From Alphaproteobacteria bacterium UBA3439 (GTDB lineage: Bacteria > Pseudomonadota > Alphaproteobacteria > Puniceispirillales > Puniceispirillaceae), in NCBI GenBank assembly GCA_002378605.1, contig DFSK01000168.1, positions 1,649 to 6,679 on the forward strand: a stretch of 5,031 nucleotides of DNA. The letters are read 5' to 3'. The notes beneath the pieces are model-generated. The model did no database searches. It worked only from the letters and a program-made list of their open reading frames with translations, and was not told where the DNA came from. The stretch's first letter is position 1. Every line of letters starts with the position of its first letter. A program made the translations under genes and the position numbers. Positions 1 to 5,031 of this stretch are shown one piece after another.

Positions 1-1
1 T

Positions 2-1267
2 CATTTCGCTGCGGATTTTGACGCGCTGCTAAATAGCAAGCGCGAATCGGATAGCGATGTTCATGATGTGGTCGCTTCAATCATTGCCGATATCCGCAAT
101 AATGGCGATCAGGCCTTGTTGGCGCTTACCGCAAAATTTGACAATCTGCATGTTGAAACTGTTGCCGATCTTGCGGTTGGCCAGGATGAAATGGCGGCTG
201 CCTTAAATAACCTTGACGGTGATTTGCGTGCCGCACTCGAACTGGCGGCCGACCGTATTCGCAGTTTTCACGAAAAGCAGTTTCCCCAAGATTTTGCCTA
301 TCAAGATGATGCTGGTGTCCAGCTTGGCATGCGCTTTACGCCAGTTGATGCGGCGGGCCTTTATGTGCCGGGTGGCAAGGCTGCCTATCCGTCATCGGTT
401 TTGATGAATGCAATTCCGGCAATGGTGGCTGGTGTTGATCGGCGCGTGATGGTTGTGCCGGCGCGCGATGGCGAGGTAAACCCGCTTGTGCTGGCCGCAG
501 CGTCGCTTGCCGGCGTAAGTGAGGTTTGGCGTATTGGCGGGGCGCAGGCCGTTGCGGCGCTTGCCTATGGCACCCAAACAATCGGTCAGGTTGATAAAAT
601 TGTTGGGCCGGGCAATGCCTTTGTTGCAGCCGCCAAGCGGCAGGTCTTTGGCCAAGTTGGCATTGACAGCATTGCTGGCCCTTCTGAAATTCTGGTTGTT
701 GCCGATGCCCAGAATGACCCAAACTGGATTGCGGCTGATCTTTTGTCGCAAGCCGAACATGACGAAGCCGCGCAATCAATTCTGATCACCGATGATGCGG
801 ATTTTGCTGATGCGGTTGCAGCGGCGGTACAAGCCATTTTGCCGCAGCTTGAGCGCGCAGCCGTTGCTGGCCAGTCATGGGGTGATAATGGCGCCATTAT
901 CACGATTCCGTCGATGGATGAGATGCCAGCGCTTGCAAACCGGATTGCAGCTGAACATCTCGAACTTGCGCTTGATGATGCGGTTGGCTGGTCGGGTAAA
1001 ATTCGGCATGCAGGTGCCATGTTCCTCGGCCGCTATACGCCAGAGGCGATTGGCGATTATGTTGCAGGCCCGAACCATGTTTTGCCAACCGCGCGAACCG
1101 CACGGTTCTCATCCGGCCTTGGCGTTGCCGATTTTATGAAGCGGACAACGATTGTGGCATGTGATGCTGATGGCTTTGCCGCCATTGCGCCATCGGGTGT
1201 TGCGATTGCTGATGCCGAAGGGCTTGGGGCGCATGCCTTATCGATGCGGATTCGAATGAACCGGTAG
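2..1267 (+). CDS. hisD: Histidinol dehydrogenase, 5'-truncated by window edge
   Basis: HisD catalyses the last two steps of histidine biosynthesis in the cytoplasm, oxidising L-histidinol to L-histidine with two NAD+ and a bound zinc ion. The frame is open to the left edge and encodes family-like sequence (FDALLNSKRE, then DVHDVVASIIADIR) upstream of the first possible internal start at 68, so the gene continues beyond the window. 421 codons are visible against a usual length of about 430, so roughly ten are missing. Family motifs are GPGNAFVAAAKR (about 605-640), IAGPSEILVVAD (about 668-703), SQAEHDEAA with the expected zinc ligands Gln (749-751) and His (758-760), the catalytic Glu-His pair in AEHLEL (953-958), GDYVAGPNHVLPT, and the C-terminal metal His in GLGAHA (1232-1234). 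All key residues are present, so the enzyme is probably active. The next gene starts within 7 nt of the stop, which suggests co-transcription. Confidence 0.97.
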   Translation, partial: HFAADFDALLNSKRESDSDVHDVVASIIADIRNNGDQALLALTAKFDNLHVETVADLAVGQDEMAAALNNLDGDLRAALELAADRIRSFHEKQFPQDFAYQDDAGVQLGMRFTPVDAAGLYVPGGKAAYPSSVLMNAIPAMVAGVDRRVMVVPARDGEVNPLVLAAASLAGVSEVWRIGGAQAVAALAYGTQTIGQVDKIVGPGNAFVAAAKRQVFGQVGIDSIAGPSEILVVADAQNDPNWIAADLLSQAEHDEAAQSILITDDADFADAVAAAVQAILPQLERAAVAGQSWGDNGAIITIPSMDEMPALANRIAAEHLELALDDAVGWSGKIRHAGAMFLGRYTPEAIGDYVAGPNHVLPTARTARFSSGLGVADFMKRTTIVACDADGFAAIAPSGVAIADAEGLGAHALSMRIRMNR

Positions 1268-1274
1268 GGATGTG

Positions 1275-1760
1275 ATGGCTTCGGACGGGGAACAAAAAGA
1301 CGAAAACCGGCTCGTCAAGATTGATCTTGATGATGCTGGCAAGCCCCGTCGATCTGCCGAGGCCGAACAGGAACGCGCGATCGCGATCTATGATATCCTC
1401 GAAGACAATATTTTCCGCCTTGAGTCACAGGCAGGGCCGTTTCACCTTACGCTTCGTCTTGAAGGGCGGCATGTTCATTTCGACATTCGCCAAGCCAATG
1501 AAACGCCCTTGATCCAGTTTTTTATGGCAATGGGGCCATTGCGCCGCGTCATGCGCGATTATTTCCATGTTTGCGATACTTATTACGACGCCATTCGCAC
1601 AAAATCACCATCACAGATTCAGGCCATTGATATGGGGCGGCGGGCACTTCACAATGAAGGGTCGGAATTGCTGCAGGCACGACTTGAAGGCAAGGTTGAA
1701 ACCGATTTTCAAACAGCGCGACGCCTTTTTACCTTGATTTGTGTTTTGCAAAGCCGCTAG
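1275..1760 (+). CDS. UPF0262 family protein, function unknown
   Basis: This is a 161-aa cytoplasmic protein with no signal peptide or membrane segment. It matches the UPF0262 family of Alphaproteobacteria, recognisable from EQERAIAIYDILEDN, PLRRVMRDYF, a YYDAI segment, SPSQIQAIDMGRRALHNEGS and the C-terminal ARRLFTLICVL. The family has no established function, and I see no catalytic signature. The N-terminal 25 residues are charged and variable. I chose ATG 1275 because AGGG at 1266-1269, overlapping the hisD stop, lies 5 nt upstream. GTG 1272 is an alternative only one codon longer, with too little space after the Shine-Dalgarno. It lies between hisD and the phosphatase gene, an arrangement I know from many alphaproteobacterial genomes. 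This suggests a shared transcript but not necessarily a histidine-related role. Confidence 0.92.
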   Translation: MASDGEQKDENRLVKIDLDDAGKPRRSAEAEQERAIAIYDILEDNIFRLESQAGPFHLTLRLEGRHVHFDIRQANETPLIQFFMAMGPLRRVMRDYFHVCDTYYDAIRTKSPSQIQAIDMGRRALHNEGSELLQARLEGKVETDFQTARRLFTLICVLQSR

Positions 1761-1776
1761 GGGGCAAAGACCAGAT

Positions 1777-2259
1777 ATGACCATTCAAACTTCAGCTGCC
1801 GATGACAACCGCTCGCGCAAAAAGGGTGTTGGGGCTATCTTATTCGCCTGTAATATTAACGCGGTTCGCTCGGCGATGGCCGAAGCCATGGTAAAAGTGA
1901 CCTTTCCAAATGAGATCTTTGTTGATTCATGCGGTGTCGCACCTGGCAATCCAGATGGATTTGCCATTGCGGTCATGGCGGAAATTGGCATTGATATGGG
2001 GGCGCATCAGCCCAAATCCTTTGATGATCTCGATTCCGAATTTTACGATGTCATCATTTCCTTTTCGCCCGAAGCCCACGCCGCCGCCGTTGATCTGACG
2101 CAAAGCATGGATTGTGAAACGCTTTATTGGCCGGTTGATAATCTGGCCGAGCTAACCGGATCACGCGAAGAACGTTTGCGGGCCTATCGTCATGTGCGTG
2201 ACGATATCCAGTCAAAGCTGGAAAATTACTTAAATAAGCCAGTCGCAGTAAAAACTTGA
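1777..2259 (+). CDS. Low-molecular-weight protein tyrosine phosphatase family protein (variant P-loop)
   Basis: This 160-aa cytoplasmic protein belongs to the low-molecular-weight phosphatase / arsenate reductase-like fold. The signature Cys-(X)5-Arg-Ser is at residues 25-32 ([10 protein letters not shown]), followed by AMAEA. Cys25 would be the nucleophile and Arg31 would bind phosphate. The usual CTGNxCRS loop is replaced by CNINAVRS. The DP general-acid motif near the C-terminus is not obvious, and Asp121 in WPVDN is the best candidate. The sequence IDSCGVAP-like VDSCGVAPG (49-57) and [12 protein letters not shown] (71-82) also fit the family. ATG 1777 follows AGGGGG at 1759-1764. The open frame extends back to 1741 but only through the end of the previous gene, so a longer start is unlikely. 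The substrate is unknown, and an arsenate reductase label would be unsafe. The stop codon lies inside the -35-like box of the infA promoter candidate. Confidence 0.88.
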   Translation: MTIQTSAADDNRSRKKGVGAILFACNINAVRSAMAEAMVKVTFPNEIFVDSCGVAPGNPDGFAIAVMAEIGIDMGAHQPKSFDDLDSEFYDVIISFSPEAHAAAVDLTQSMDCETLYWPVDNLAELTGSREERLRAYRHVRDDIQSKLENYLNKPVAVKT

Positions 2260-2284
2260 CCTTTTTGCCAAATTTGCGCATGTC
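2256..2284 (+). promoter_or_regulatory. Candidate infA promoter
   Basis: CTTGACC occurs at 2255-2261 and its TTGAC core matches the -35 consensus, with the preceding C that is common in alphaproteobacterial promoters. At a 17-nt spacing the -10 position reads CATGTC (2279-2284), which is poor. The better-looking TCTATG (2283-2288) is too far away. A perfect 8-nt palindrome CAAATTTG (2269-2276) sits in the spacer. The position, 33-62 nt upstream of infA and directly at the end of the phosphatase gene, makes a promoter plausible, but the -10 element is not convincing. Confidence 0.35.
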
Positions 2285-2305
2285 TATGGCTCAATTTCAT
2301 TTGAT

Positions 2306-2312
2306 GGAAAGG
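2306..2312 (+). promoter_or_regulatory. infA ribosome binding site
   Basis: GGAAAGG lies 5 nt upstream of the ATG at 2318. It is a good Shine-Dalgarno match and fixes the infA start, in line with high expression of IF-1. Confidence 0.7.
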
Positions 2313-2317
2313 CTAAC

Positions 2318-2536
2318 ATGGCCAAGGAAGGCGTAATCGAGTTTTCAGGAACGGTAGCAGAACTGCTACCAAACGCGATGTTTCGCGTTAAACTCGACAA
2401 TGATCATGAAGTGCTTGCTCATACTAGTGGCAAGATGAGAAAAAACCGCATTCGGGTGCTTGCTGGCGACCGCGTCAATGTAGAGATGACGCCGTATGAT
2501 CTCAGCAAGGGCCGGATTACCTTTCGGTTTAAATAA
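2318..2536 (+). CDS. infA: Translation initiation factor IF-1
   Basis: IF-1 is a small S1/OB-fold protein that binds the A site of the 30S subunit during initiation, with IF-2 and IF-3. The product is 72 aa, the normal length, and is recognisable end to end: [46 protein letters not shown], and the C-terminal [13 protein letters not shown]. The start is fixed by the GGAAAGG Shine-Dalgarno. It lies 58 nt after the phosphatase stop, with its own promoter candidate, and upstream of maf, a pairing I know from other Alphaproteobacteria. Codons 12-24 contain two adjacent perfect inverted repeats (see the repeat entries). No anomalies were seen in the protein. Confidence 0.98.
   Translation: MAKEGVIEFSGTVAELLPNAMFRVKLDNDHEVLAHTSGKMRKNRIRVLAGDRVNVEMTPYDLSKGRITFRFK
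2353..2370. repeat. Perfect inverted repeat inside infA (first of two)
   Basis: GGTAGCAG (2353-2360) and CTGCTACC (2363-2370) are exact reverse complements separated by AA. As RNA this would be a 7-bp stem with a GAAC loop. It covers infA codons 12-18 (Thr12 third base onward, through Leu17 into Pro18). The repeat is directly visible, but any function is inference. Confidence 0.75.
2372..2389. repeat. Perfect inverted repeat inside infA (second of two)
   Basis: AACGCGA (2372-2378) and TCGCGTT (2383-2389) are exact reverse complements around a TGTT loop. The repeat spans infA codons 19-24 (NAMFRV). It begins 2 nt after the first inverted repeat, so the mRNA could form two back-to-back hairpins. 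It encodes a conserved protein segment, so coding constraint alone may explain it. Confidence 0.7.
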
Positions 2537-2540
2537 ATAC

Positions 2541-2586
2541 AGCCGCCACGCCATGTGGTGTGGCCCTTTCGGCTTGCGAAGCGGCT
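2541..2586 (+). other. Structured infA-maf spacer: strong hairpin within an outer stem
   Basis: GCCACGCC (2545-2552) pairs with GGTGTGGC (2557-2564) over 8 bp (one G-U) with an ATGT loop. AGCCGC (2541-2546) is also an exact reverse complement of GCGGCT (2581-2586), so an outer stem could close around the hairpin, sharing its two outermost base pairs. A small GCTT-GCG-AAGC hairpin (2572-2582) competes with that outer stem. Only CCTTT follows the main hairpin, so it is a poor rho-independent terminator. It could be a leaky terminator, a 3' end stabiliser for infA mRNA, or a processing site before maf. Confidence 0.5.
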
Positions 2587-2609
2587 ATGATGCTTTAACG
2601 CGAACGAGC

Positions 2610-2614
2610 AGGAG
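2610..2614 (+). promoter_or_regulatory. maf ribosome binding site deciding the GTG start
   Basis: AGGAG at 2610-2614 is the only good Shine-Dalgarno near the maf start. It overlaps the first possible GTG (2614) and so cannot serve it. It lies 11 nt before the GTG at 2626, somewhat long but workable, which favours 2626. Confidence 0.5.
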
Positions 2615-2625
2615 TGCAAGTCGGC

Positions 2626-3270
2626 GTGCCAAAGCAAAATCCCCAAAATTTCCAACAGCTTGTTCTTGCCTCGGCGTCACCGCGGCGTTTGGATCTGCTT
2701 GGACAGATTCACATCATCCCCGATCAGGTTTTGCCTGCCAATAGTGATGAAACGCCGCATCACCAAGAACGTCCCAATGATTACGCCGTGCGCATGGCGT
2801 GTGAAAAAGCATTGCTTGTTGCCAAGCGGCTAGCGGATGCGCAGGCGGGTGCCTTTATTCTGGCTGGTGACACTGTGGTGGCGGCTGGACGTCGGATTCT
2901 GCCAAAGGCCGAAACCGAACAGCAGGCGCGTGATTGCCTGTCAATTTTGTCGGGTCGGCGGCACCGTGTTTATGGTGGTATTGCCCTATATTTGCCTGAT
3001 GGCAGCCTTCGTCACCGGCTCGTGACAAGCCATGTCCGGTTCCGGCGGCTTTCGGCGCTGGATATCGACCATTATATTGATAGGGGCGATTGGCAGGGCA
3101 AAGCTGGCGGTTATGCCATTCAAGGGCTGGCGGCACGGTTTATCCGCGCGATTGAGGGCAGCTATTCGAATATTGTTGGCTTCAGCCTTTATGATGTTGC
3201 TGCGATGCTTGATGCGGCTGGCTGGCGCGGCGCAGGGCAACAGGCTAGCCAAGCCACGCCGTCGAAATGA
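2626..3270 (+). CDS. maf: Maf family nucleoside triphosphate pyrophosphatase
   Basis: Maf proteins are cytoplasmic house-cleaning enzymes that hydrolyse dTTP, UTP or modified nucleotides to monophosphates and pyrophosphate. The 214-aa product shows the whole family pattern: LASASPRR (14-21) near the N-terminus, AGDTVV with the catalytic Asp82, ILPKA with Lys94, SGRRHRV (109-115), GDWQGKAGGYAIQG (154-167) and GSYSNIVG. The usual Thr after HxVx is Gly here (VYGG), a mild departure. The start is GTG 2626 on Shine-Dalgarno grounds; GTG 2614 would add four residues. The C-terminal 20 residues are an alanine/glutamine-rich tail beyond the core. It lies 89 nt after infA and overlaps the next gene by ATGA, so translation of the two is probably coupled. 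The substrate (canonical dTTP/UTP or a YceF-like modified base) cannot be decided by reading. Confidence 0.95.
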   Translation: MPKQNPQNFQQLVLASASPRRLDLLGQIHIIPDQVLPANSDETPHHQERPNDYAVRMACEKALLVAKRLADAQAGAFILAGDTVVAAGRRILPKAETEQQARDCLSILSGRRHRVYGGIALYLPDGSLRHRLVTSHVRFRRLSALDIDHYIDRGDWQGKAGGYAIQGLAARFIRAIEGSYSNIVGFSLYDVAAMLDAAGWRGAGQQASQATPSK

Positions 3271-4550
3271 TGCCGCAGGCCATGCATAATCTTGCCGTCA
3301 CAAACTTATTTCACGAGATCGCCCCTGGCCAAACAAGGCTGGCTTTTTTCGGCAAAGATAACCGGCTTTTGGATGTGTGGTTTGATCCGCTTCATTGCCC
3401 AAATTTGATTGGCAGCGCCCATAATATTCGCATCGACCGTGTTTTTGCCAGCCAGAATCGCGCAACTGGCCGTCTTGGTAATGGCGCAATGGTCAGTGTC
3501 AGGCTTCGCAAGGCGGATGCTTCATTGGCCAGCGCCGGAGCGATTTTGCCAGTGACCATTACCGCTGCGCCACGTCATGGCAAACCGTGGCAGGCGATGA
3601 TTGGCGCCAGATTGGCAACCGACTGCATGATCCTTCTTGCTGGTCTGCCGGAAGACGCTGCGGCGATAGGGCTATCAAGCCGGATTCCAAGTGAGCAACG
3701 CGCGGCGTTAAAGGCACGCTTGGCAGCCGAAGCAATGCCTGAATTACCTGTTGGGTTTGGCGTGATTTTGCGCCGAAACGGGGTGAATTTGCCCAATTTT
3801 GCTACTGAGGTTTCGCGCCTTGTCGGCATGTGGCAGAACGGTGCCAGCGAAGTGCCAAAAAACCAAACCGGACTTATCTTTGATGGCGGCGGCCTTTTGG
3901 CACGCGCAAAGCGGCTTGTTGGCGATGTTGCGGTGTTGGACGATCCCGCATGCGAAGACGAGCTGTCTTGTTTGCTTGATGACGCGATTGCCGCGGCTGT
4001 TTTGCCAAAAACGCCGCTTGCCTGTGGTGGTCATTTATGGTGCGAGCAAAGCCATGCGCTGTGGTCGATCGATCTGGATGGGAACGGGGTAAGCGATTTT
4101 GACCGGCTATTTGATGAAGCTGCCAATGAAATTGCCCGGCAAATCCGGCTGCGTGCCATGTCGGGGCCGGTGCTGATTGATGTGCCGCGCATGGCAATTC
4201 CAAAAGCCAAAAAATTTCGCAAGGCTTTGCAGGATGCACTTGCCAATGACCCGCGCCAACCAGATTTTCTTGGCATGACCCGCGGCGGCTTATTGGAATT
4301 GCAAATCGCGCATGGCGAAATGGCGCTGGATGCGGTGATGCAGGATCAACCGGCGCAAGACGCGCTTGCTGGTTTGCGGCTTGTCACGAAGCAACCGGCC
4401 TTTCAATCGGTCAAGCTGGCGGTTAGTCAGGCAATGGCCACTTGGCTTGAGGGGCCGGGCCGATCTGCTCTCGATCAGCTTGACAGACCGCTTCAGCTTG
4501 TTGTCTGGTCGGAAGATACGCATAATCAAACAGCGCATATTCTTGGATAA
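3267..4550 (+). CDS. Ribonuclease E/G family protein, divergent
   Basis: This 427-aa cytoplasmic protein is related to the catalytic domain of RNase E/G, the 5'-end-sensing endoribonucleases of mRNA decay and rRNA processing. Recognisable parts are GVILRRNGVNL (mid-protein), the GLIFDGGGLLARAKRLVG segment matching the family's L..E.D...R..RD region, SIDLDGNG with Asp269 at the position of E. coli RNase E Asp303, VLIDVPRM with Asp305 matching Asp346, and GMTRGGLLEL (336-345). The basic RxR that normally follows GLLEL is replaced by QIAHGE. No CPxCxG zinc-link appears, so RNase E-type oligomerisation is not expected. The N-terminal S1 region is poorly conserved. The ATG at 3267 overlaps the maf stop (ATGA) and has no clear Shine-Dalgarno, so it is probably translationally coupled; ATG 3270 or 3282 are alternatives. 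A separate full rne elsewhere in the genome is likely. The family is clear but the activity is uncertain. Confidence 0.85.
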   Translation: MMPQAMHNLAVTNLFHEIAPGQTRLAFFGKDNRLLDVWFDPLHCPNLIGSAHNIRIDRVFASQNRATGRLGNGAMVSVRLRKADASLASAGAILPVTITAAPRHGKPWQAMIGARLATDCMILLAGLPEDAAAIGLSSRIPSEQRAALKARLAAEAMPELPVGFGVILRRNGVNLPNFATEVSRLVGMWQNGASEVPKNQTGLIFDGGGLLARAKRLVGDVAVLDDPACEDELSCLLDDAIAAAVLPKTPLACGGHLWCEQSHALWSIDLDGNGVSDFDRLFDEAANEIARQIRLRAMSGPVLIDVPRMAIPKAKKFRKALQDALANDPRQPDFLGMTRGGLLELQIAHGEMALDAVMQDQPAQDALAGLRLVTKQPAFQSVKLAVSQAMATWLEGPGRSALDQLDRPLQLVVWSEDTHNQTAHILG

Positions 4551-4560
4551 ATGGCGATAA

Positions 4561-4821
4561 ATGATGAGTGACACAAAACAAAACTGGCAATCAGAATCAG
4601 CAAAATCCGCGGTGAAACCGCTGCCAAAATGCCCAACCTGCGGTGCGCCAGCTGATGCCAAGGCGCGGCCCTTTTGCTCGTCGCGCTGCGCCGATGTTGA
4701 TCTTGGCAATTGGTTTCAGGGGAAATACGCGATTCCGGCGGTTGATGCGGCTGATGATACGATTATCGACGCACTTCTTGCGGGTGACATGGCGCCGCCA
4801 CAAGATGAGGATGATCGCTAG
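4561..4821 (+). CDS. yacG: DNA gyrase inhibitor YacG, zinc-binding
   Basis: YacG is a small zinc-finger protein that binds GyrB and inhibits gyrase from engaging DNA. This 86-aa product has the four zinc cysteines as KCPTCG (Cys24, Cys27) and PFCSSRC (Cys39, Cys43), followed by the diagnostic DVDLGNWFQGKYAIP (45-59). Both ends are extended compared with the usual 60-70 aa: about 20 polar residues before the zinc site and an acidic tail ending DEDDR. It starts 10 nt after the RNase E/G-like gene. ATG 4561 and ATG 4564 are adjacent, and the only Shine-Dalgarno-like match (GGAT, 4545-4548) is weak and distant, so the start is uncertain by one codon. It is probably the last gene of the maf transcript. 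Confidence 0.94.
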   Translation: MMSDTKQNWQSESAKSAVKPLPKCPTCGAPADAKARPFCSSRCADVDLGNWFQGKYAIPAVDAADDTIIDALLAGDMAPPQDEDDR

Positions 4822-4838
4822 TTCCCTGCCAGCGCTGT

Positions 4839-4862
4839 TGGTCAAACGACCATTGGTTTTTT
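4839..4862 (+). terminator. Weak rho-independent terminator after yacG
   Basis: TGGTC (4839-4843) pairs with GACCA (4848-4852) around an AAAC loop, followed by TTGG and then six T residues (4857-4862). The stem is only 5 bp and the T-run is interrupted near the stem, so it would be a weak terminator. Its place 18 nt after the yacG stop supports the call. Confidence 0.45.
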
Positions 4863-4876
4863 AGATGAATTCAGGC

Positions 4877-4905
4877 TGGACAGCGGCAAGCCAAGCCGTT
4901 ATATC
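4877..4905 (+). promoter_or_regulatory. Candidate promoter for the tRNA gene
   Basis: TGGACA (4877-4882, five of six matches to TTGACA) and TATATC (4900-4905, four of six matches to TATAAT) are separated by 17 nt. Transcription would start near 4912, giving a leader of about 95 nt before the tRNA. It sits just downstream of the terminator candidate, as expected for a separate tRNA unit. A closer TTGTCA (4972-4977) has no matching -10. Confidence 0.45.
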
Positions 4906-4929
4906 CGTCATGTCAGGCGCGTGTCGCGG

Positions 4930-4956
4930 CAGCTATCTGTAACAACAGCTATCTGT
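4930..4956. repeat. 11-bp direct repeat upstream of tRNA
   Basis: CAGCTATCTGT occurs at 4930-4940 and again at 4946-4956, a period of 16 nt with AACAA between. It falls between the promoter candidate and the tRNA. The match is exact, but there are only two copies. The rest of the 184-nt gap holds no credible coding sequence. Confidence 0.7.
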
Positions 4957-5005
4957 TTGGGTCGTGTCCGATTGTCAAGGCGGCCCAATTCGCAGCCGCA
5001 AAGAT

Positions 5006-5031
5006 GCCCGGGTAGCTCAGTTGGTAGAGCA
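5006..5031 (+). tRNA. tRNA gene, 3'-truncated by window edge (probably tRNA-Phe)
   Basis: The 26 visible bases form a standard tRNA 5' end: acceptor strand GCCCGGG (5006-5012), T8-A9, then D-arm GCTC-AGTTGGTA-GAGC (5015-5030) and A26. The anticodon and the 3' half lie outside the window. The sequence resembles alphaproteobacterial tRNA-Phe, and tRNA-Phe commonly follows yacG in this class, so Phe is the best guess. Other tRNAs share this D-arm, so the identity is not proved here. Confidence 0.88.

Noticed and set aside
336..1112. Several long open frames on the minus strand and in other + frames across hisD (for example 336-779 and 586-1020 minus)
   Set aside because: They lie wholly inside hisD, have no recognisable motifs or ribosome binding sites, and are a by-product of its codon pattern.
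1777..2259. Arsenate reductase (ArsC) annotation for the phosphatase
   Set aside because: The extra redox cysteines of thioredoxin-linked ArsC are not recognisable and there is no ars gene nearby; only the shared fold is supported.
4480..4485. Perfect TTGACA -35 hexamer within the RNase E/G-like gene
   Set aside because: No -10-like sequence at 16-18 nt; probably chance within coding sequence.
4498..4526. Possible promoter TTGTTG-17 nt-CATAAT at the end of the RNase E/G-like gene, ahead of yacG
   Set aside because: The -10 is good but the -35 matches only three of six positions, and yacG is 10 nt from the upstream gene, so read-through is enough to explain its expression.
4643..4864. Open frame overlapping yacG in another frame
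   Set aside because: Arginine/methionine-rich shadow of yacG with no motifs; yacG is unmistakable from its four cysteines.
4980..4999. GCGGC...GCCGC 5-bp inverted repeat just before the tRNA
   Set aside because: Short stem with a 10-nt loop; not distinguishable from chance in this composition.
5006..5031. tRNA as an attachment site for an integrated element
   Set aside because: Integrases usually use the tRNA 3' half, which lies outside the window, and no integrase or duplicated tRNA fragment is visible.

Overview
The window looks like chromosomal DNA of an alphaproteobacterium. The gene order hisD, UPF0262, low-molecular-weight phosphatase, infA, maf, RNase E/G-like, yacG, tRNA is a housekeeping neighbourhood I know from this class, and the UPF0262 family is largely alphaproteobacterial. 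Base composition is moderate rather than GC-rich, which would fit a marine lineage such as SAR116 or a Rhodospirillales relative. That placement is an inference and has low confidence.

Layout: all genes lie on the + strand and are packed tightly. The window opens inside hisD (histidine biosynthesis, last two oxidation steps), with only about the first ten codons missing. UPF0262 (unknown function) begins within about 7 nt of the hisD stop, and a variant low-molecular-weight protein tyrosine phosphatase follows 16 nt after that. A 58-nt gap carries a promoter-like -35 box and a strong Shine-Dalgarno in front of infA (translation initiation factor IF-1). After infA comes an 89-nt gap with a strong GC hairpin. 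Then maf (nucleotide pyrophosphatase) overlaps an RNase E/G-like gene by 4 nt (ATGA), and yacG (zinc-binding gyrase inhibitor) follows 10 nt later. A weak terminator, a candidate promoter and a short direct repeat fill the 184 nt before a tRNA gene that is cut off by the window end. It is probably tRNA-Phe, but the anticodon is not visible.

The genes probably form two or three transcription units: hisD-UPF0262-phosphatase, infA (possibly with read-through) plus maf-RNase E/G-yacG, and the tRNA. The second group joins translation initiation, nucleotide-pool cleaning, RNA processing and gyrase control, all growth-linked functions.

I see no mobile element, CRISPR array, phage gene or foreign-looking island. 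The less ordinary signals are two adjacent perfect inverted repeats inside the infA coding sequence, a structured infA-maf spacer, an RNase E/G homologue that keeps its metal-site aspartates but lacks the zinc-link cysteines, and a phosphatase with a non-canonical P-loop. I did not find a convincing new system.
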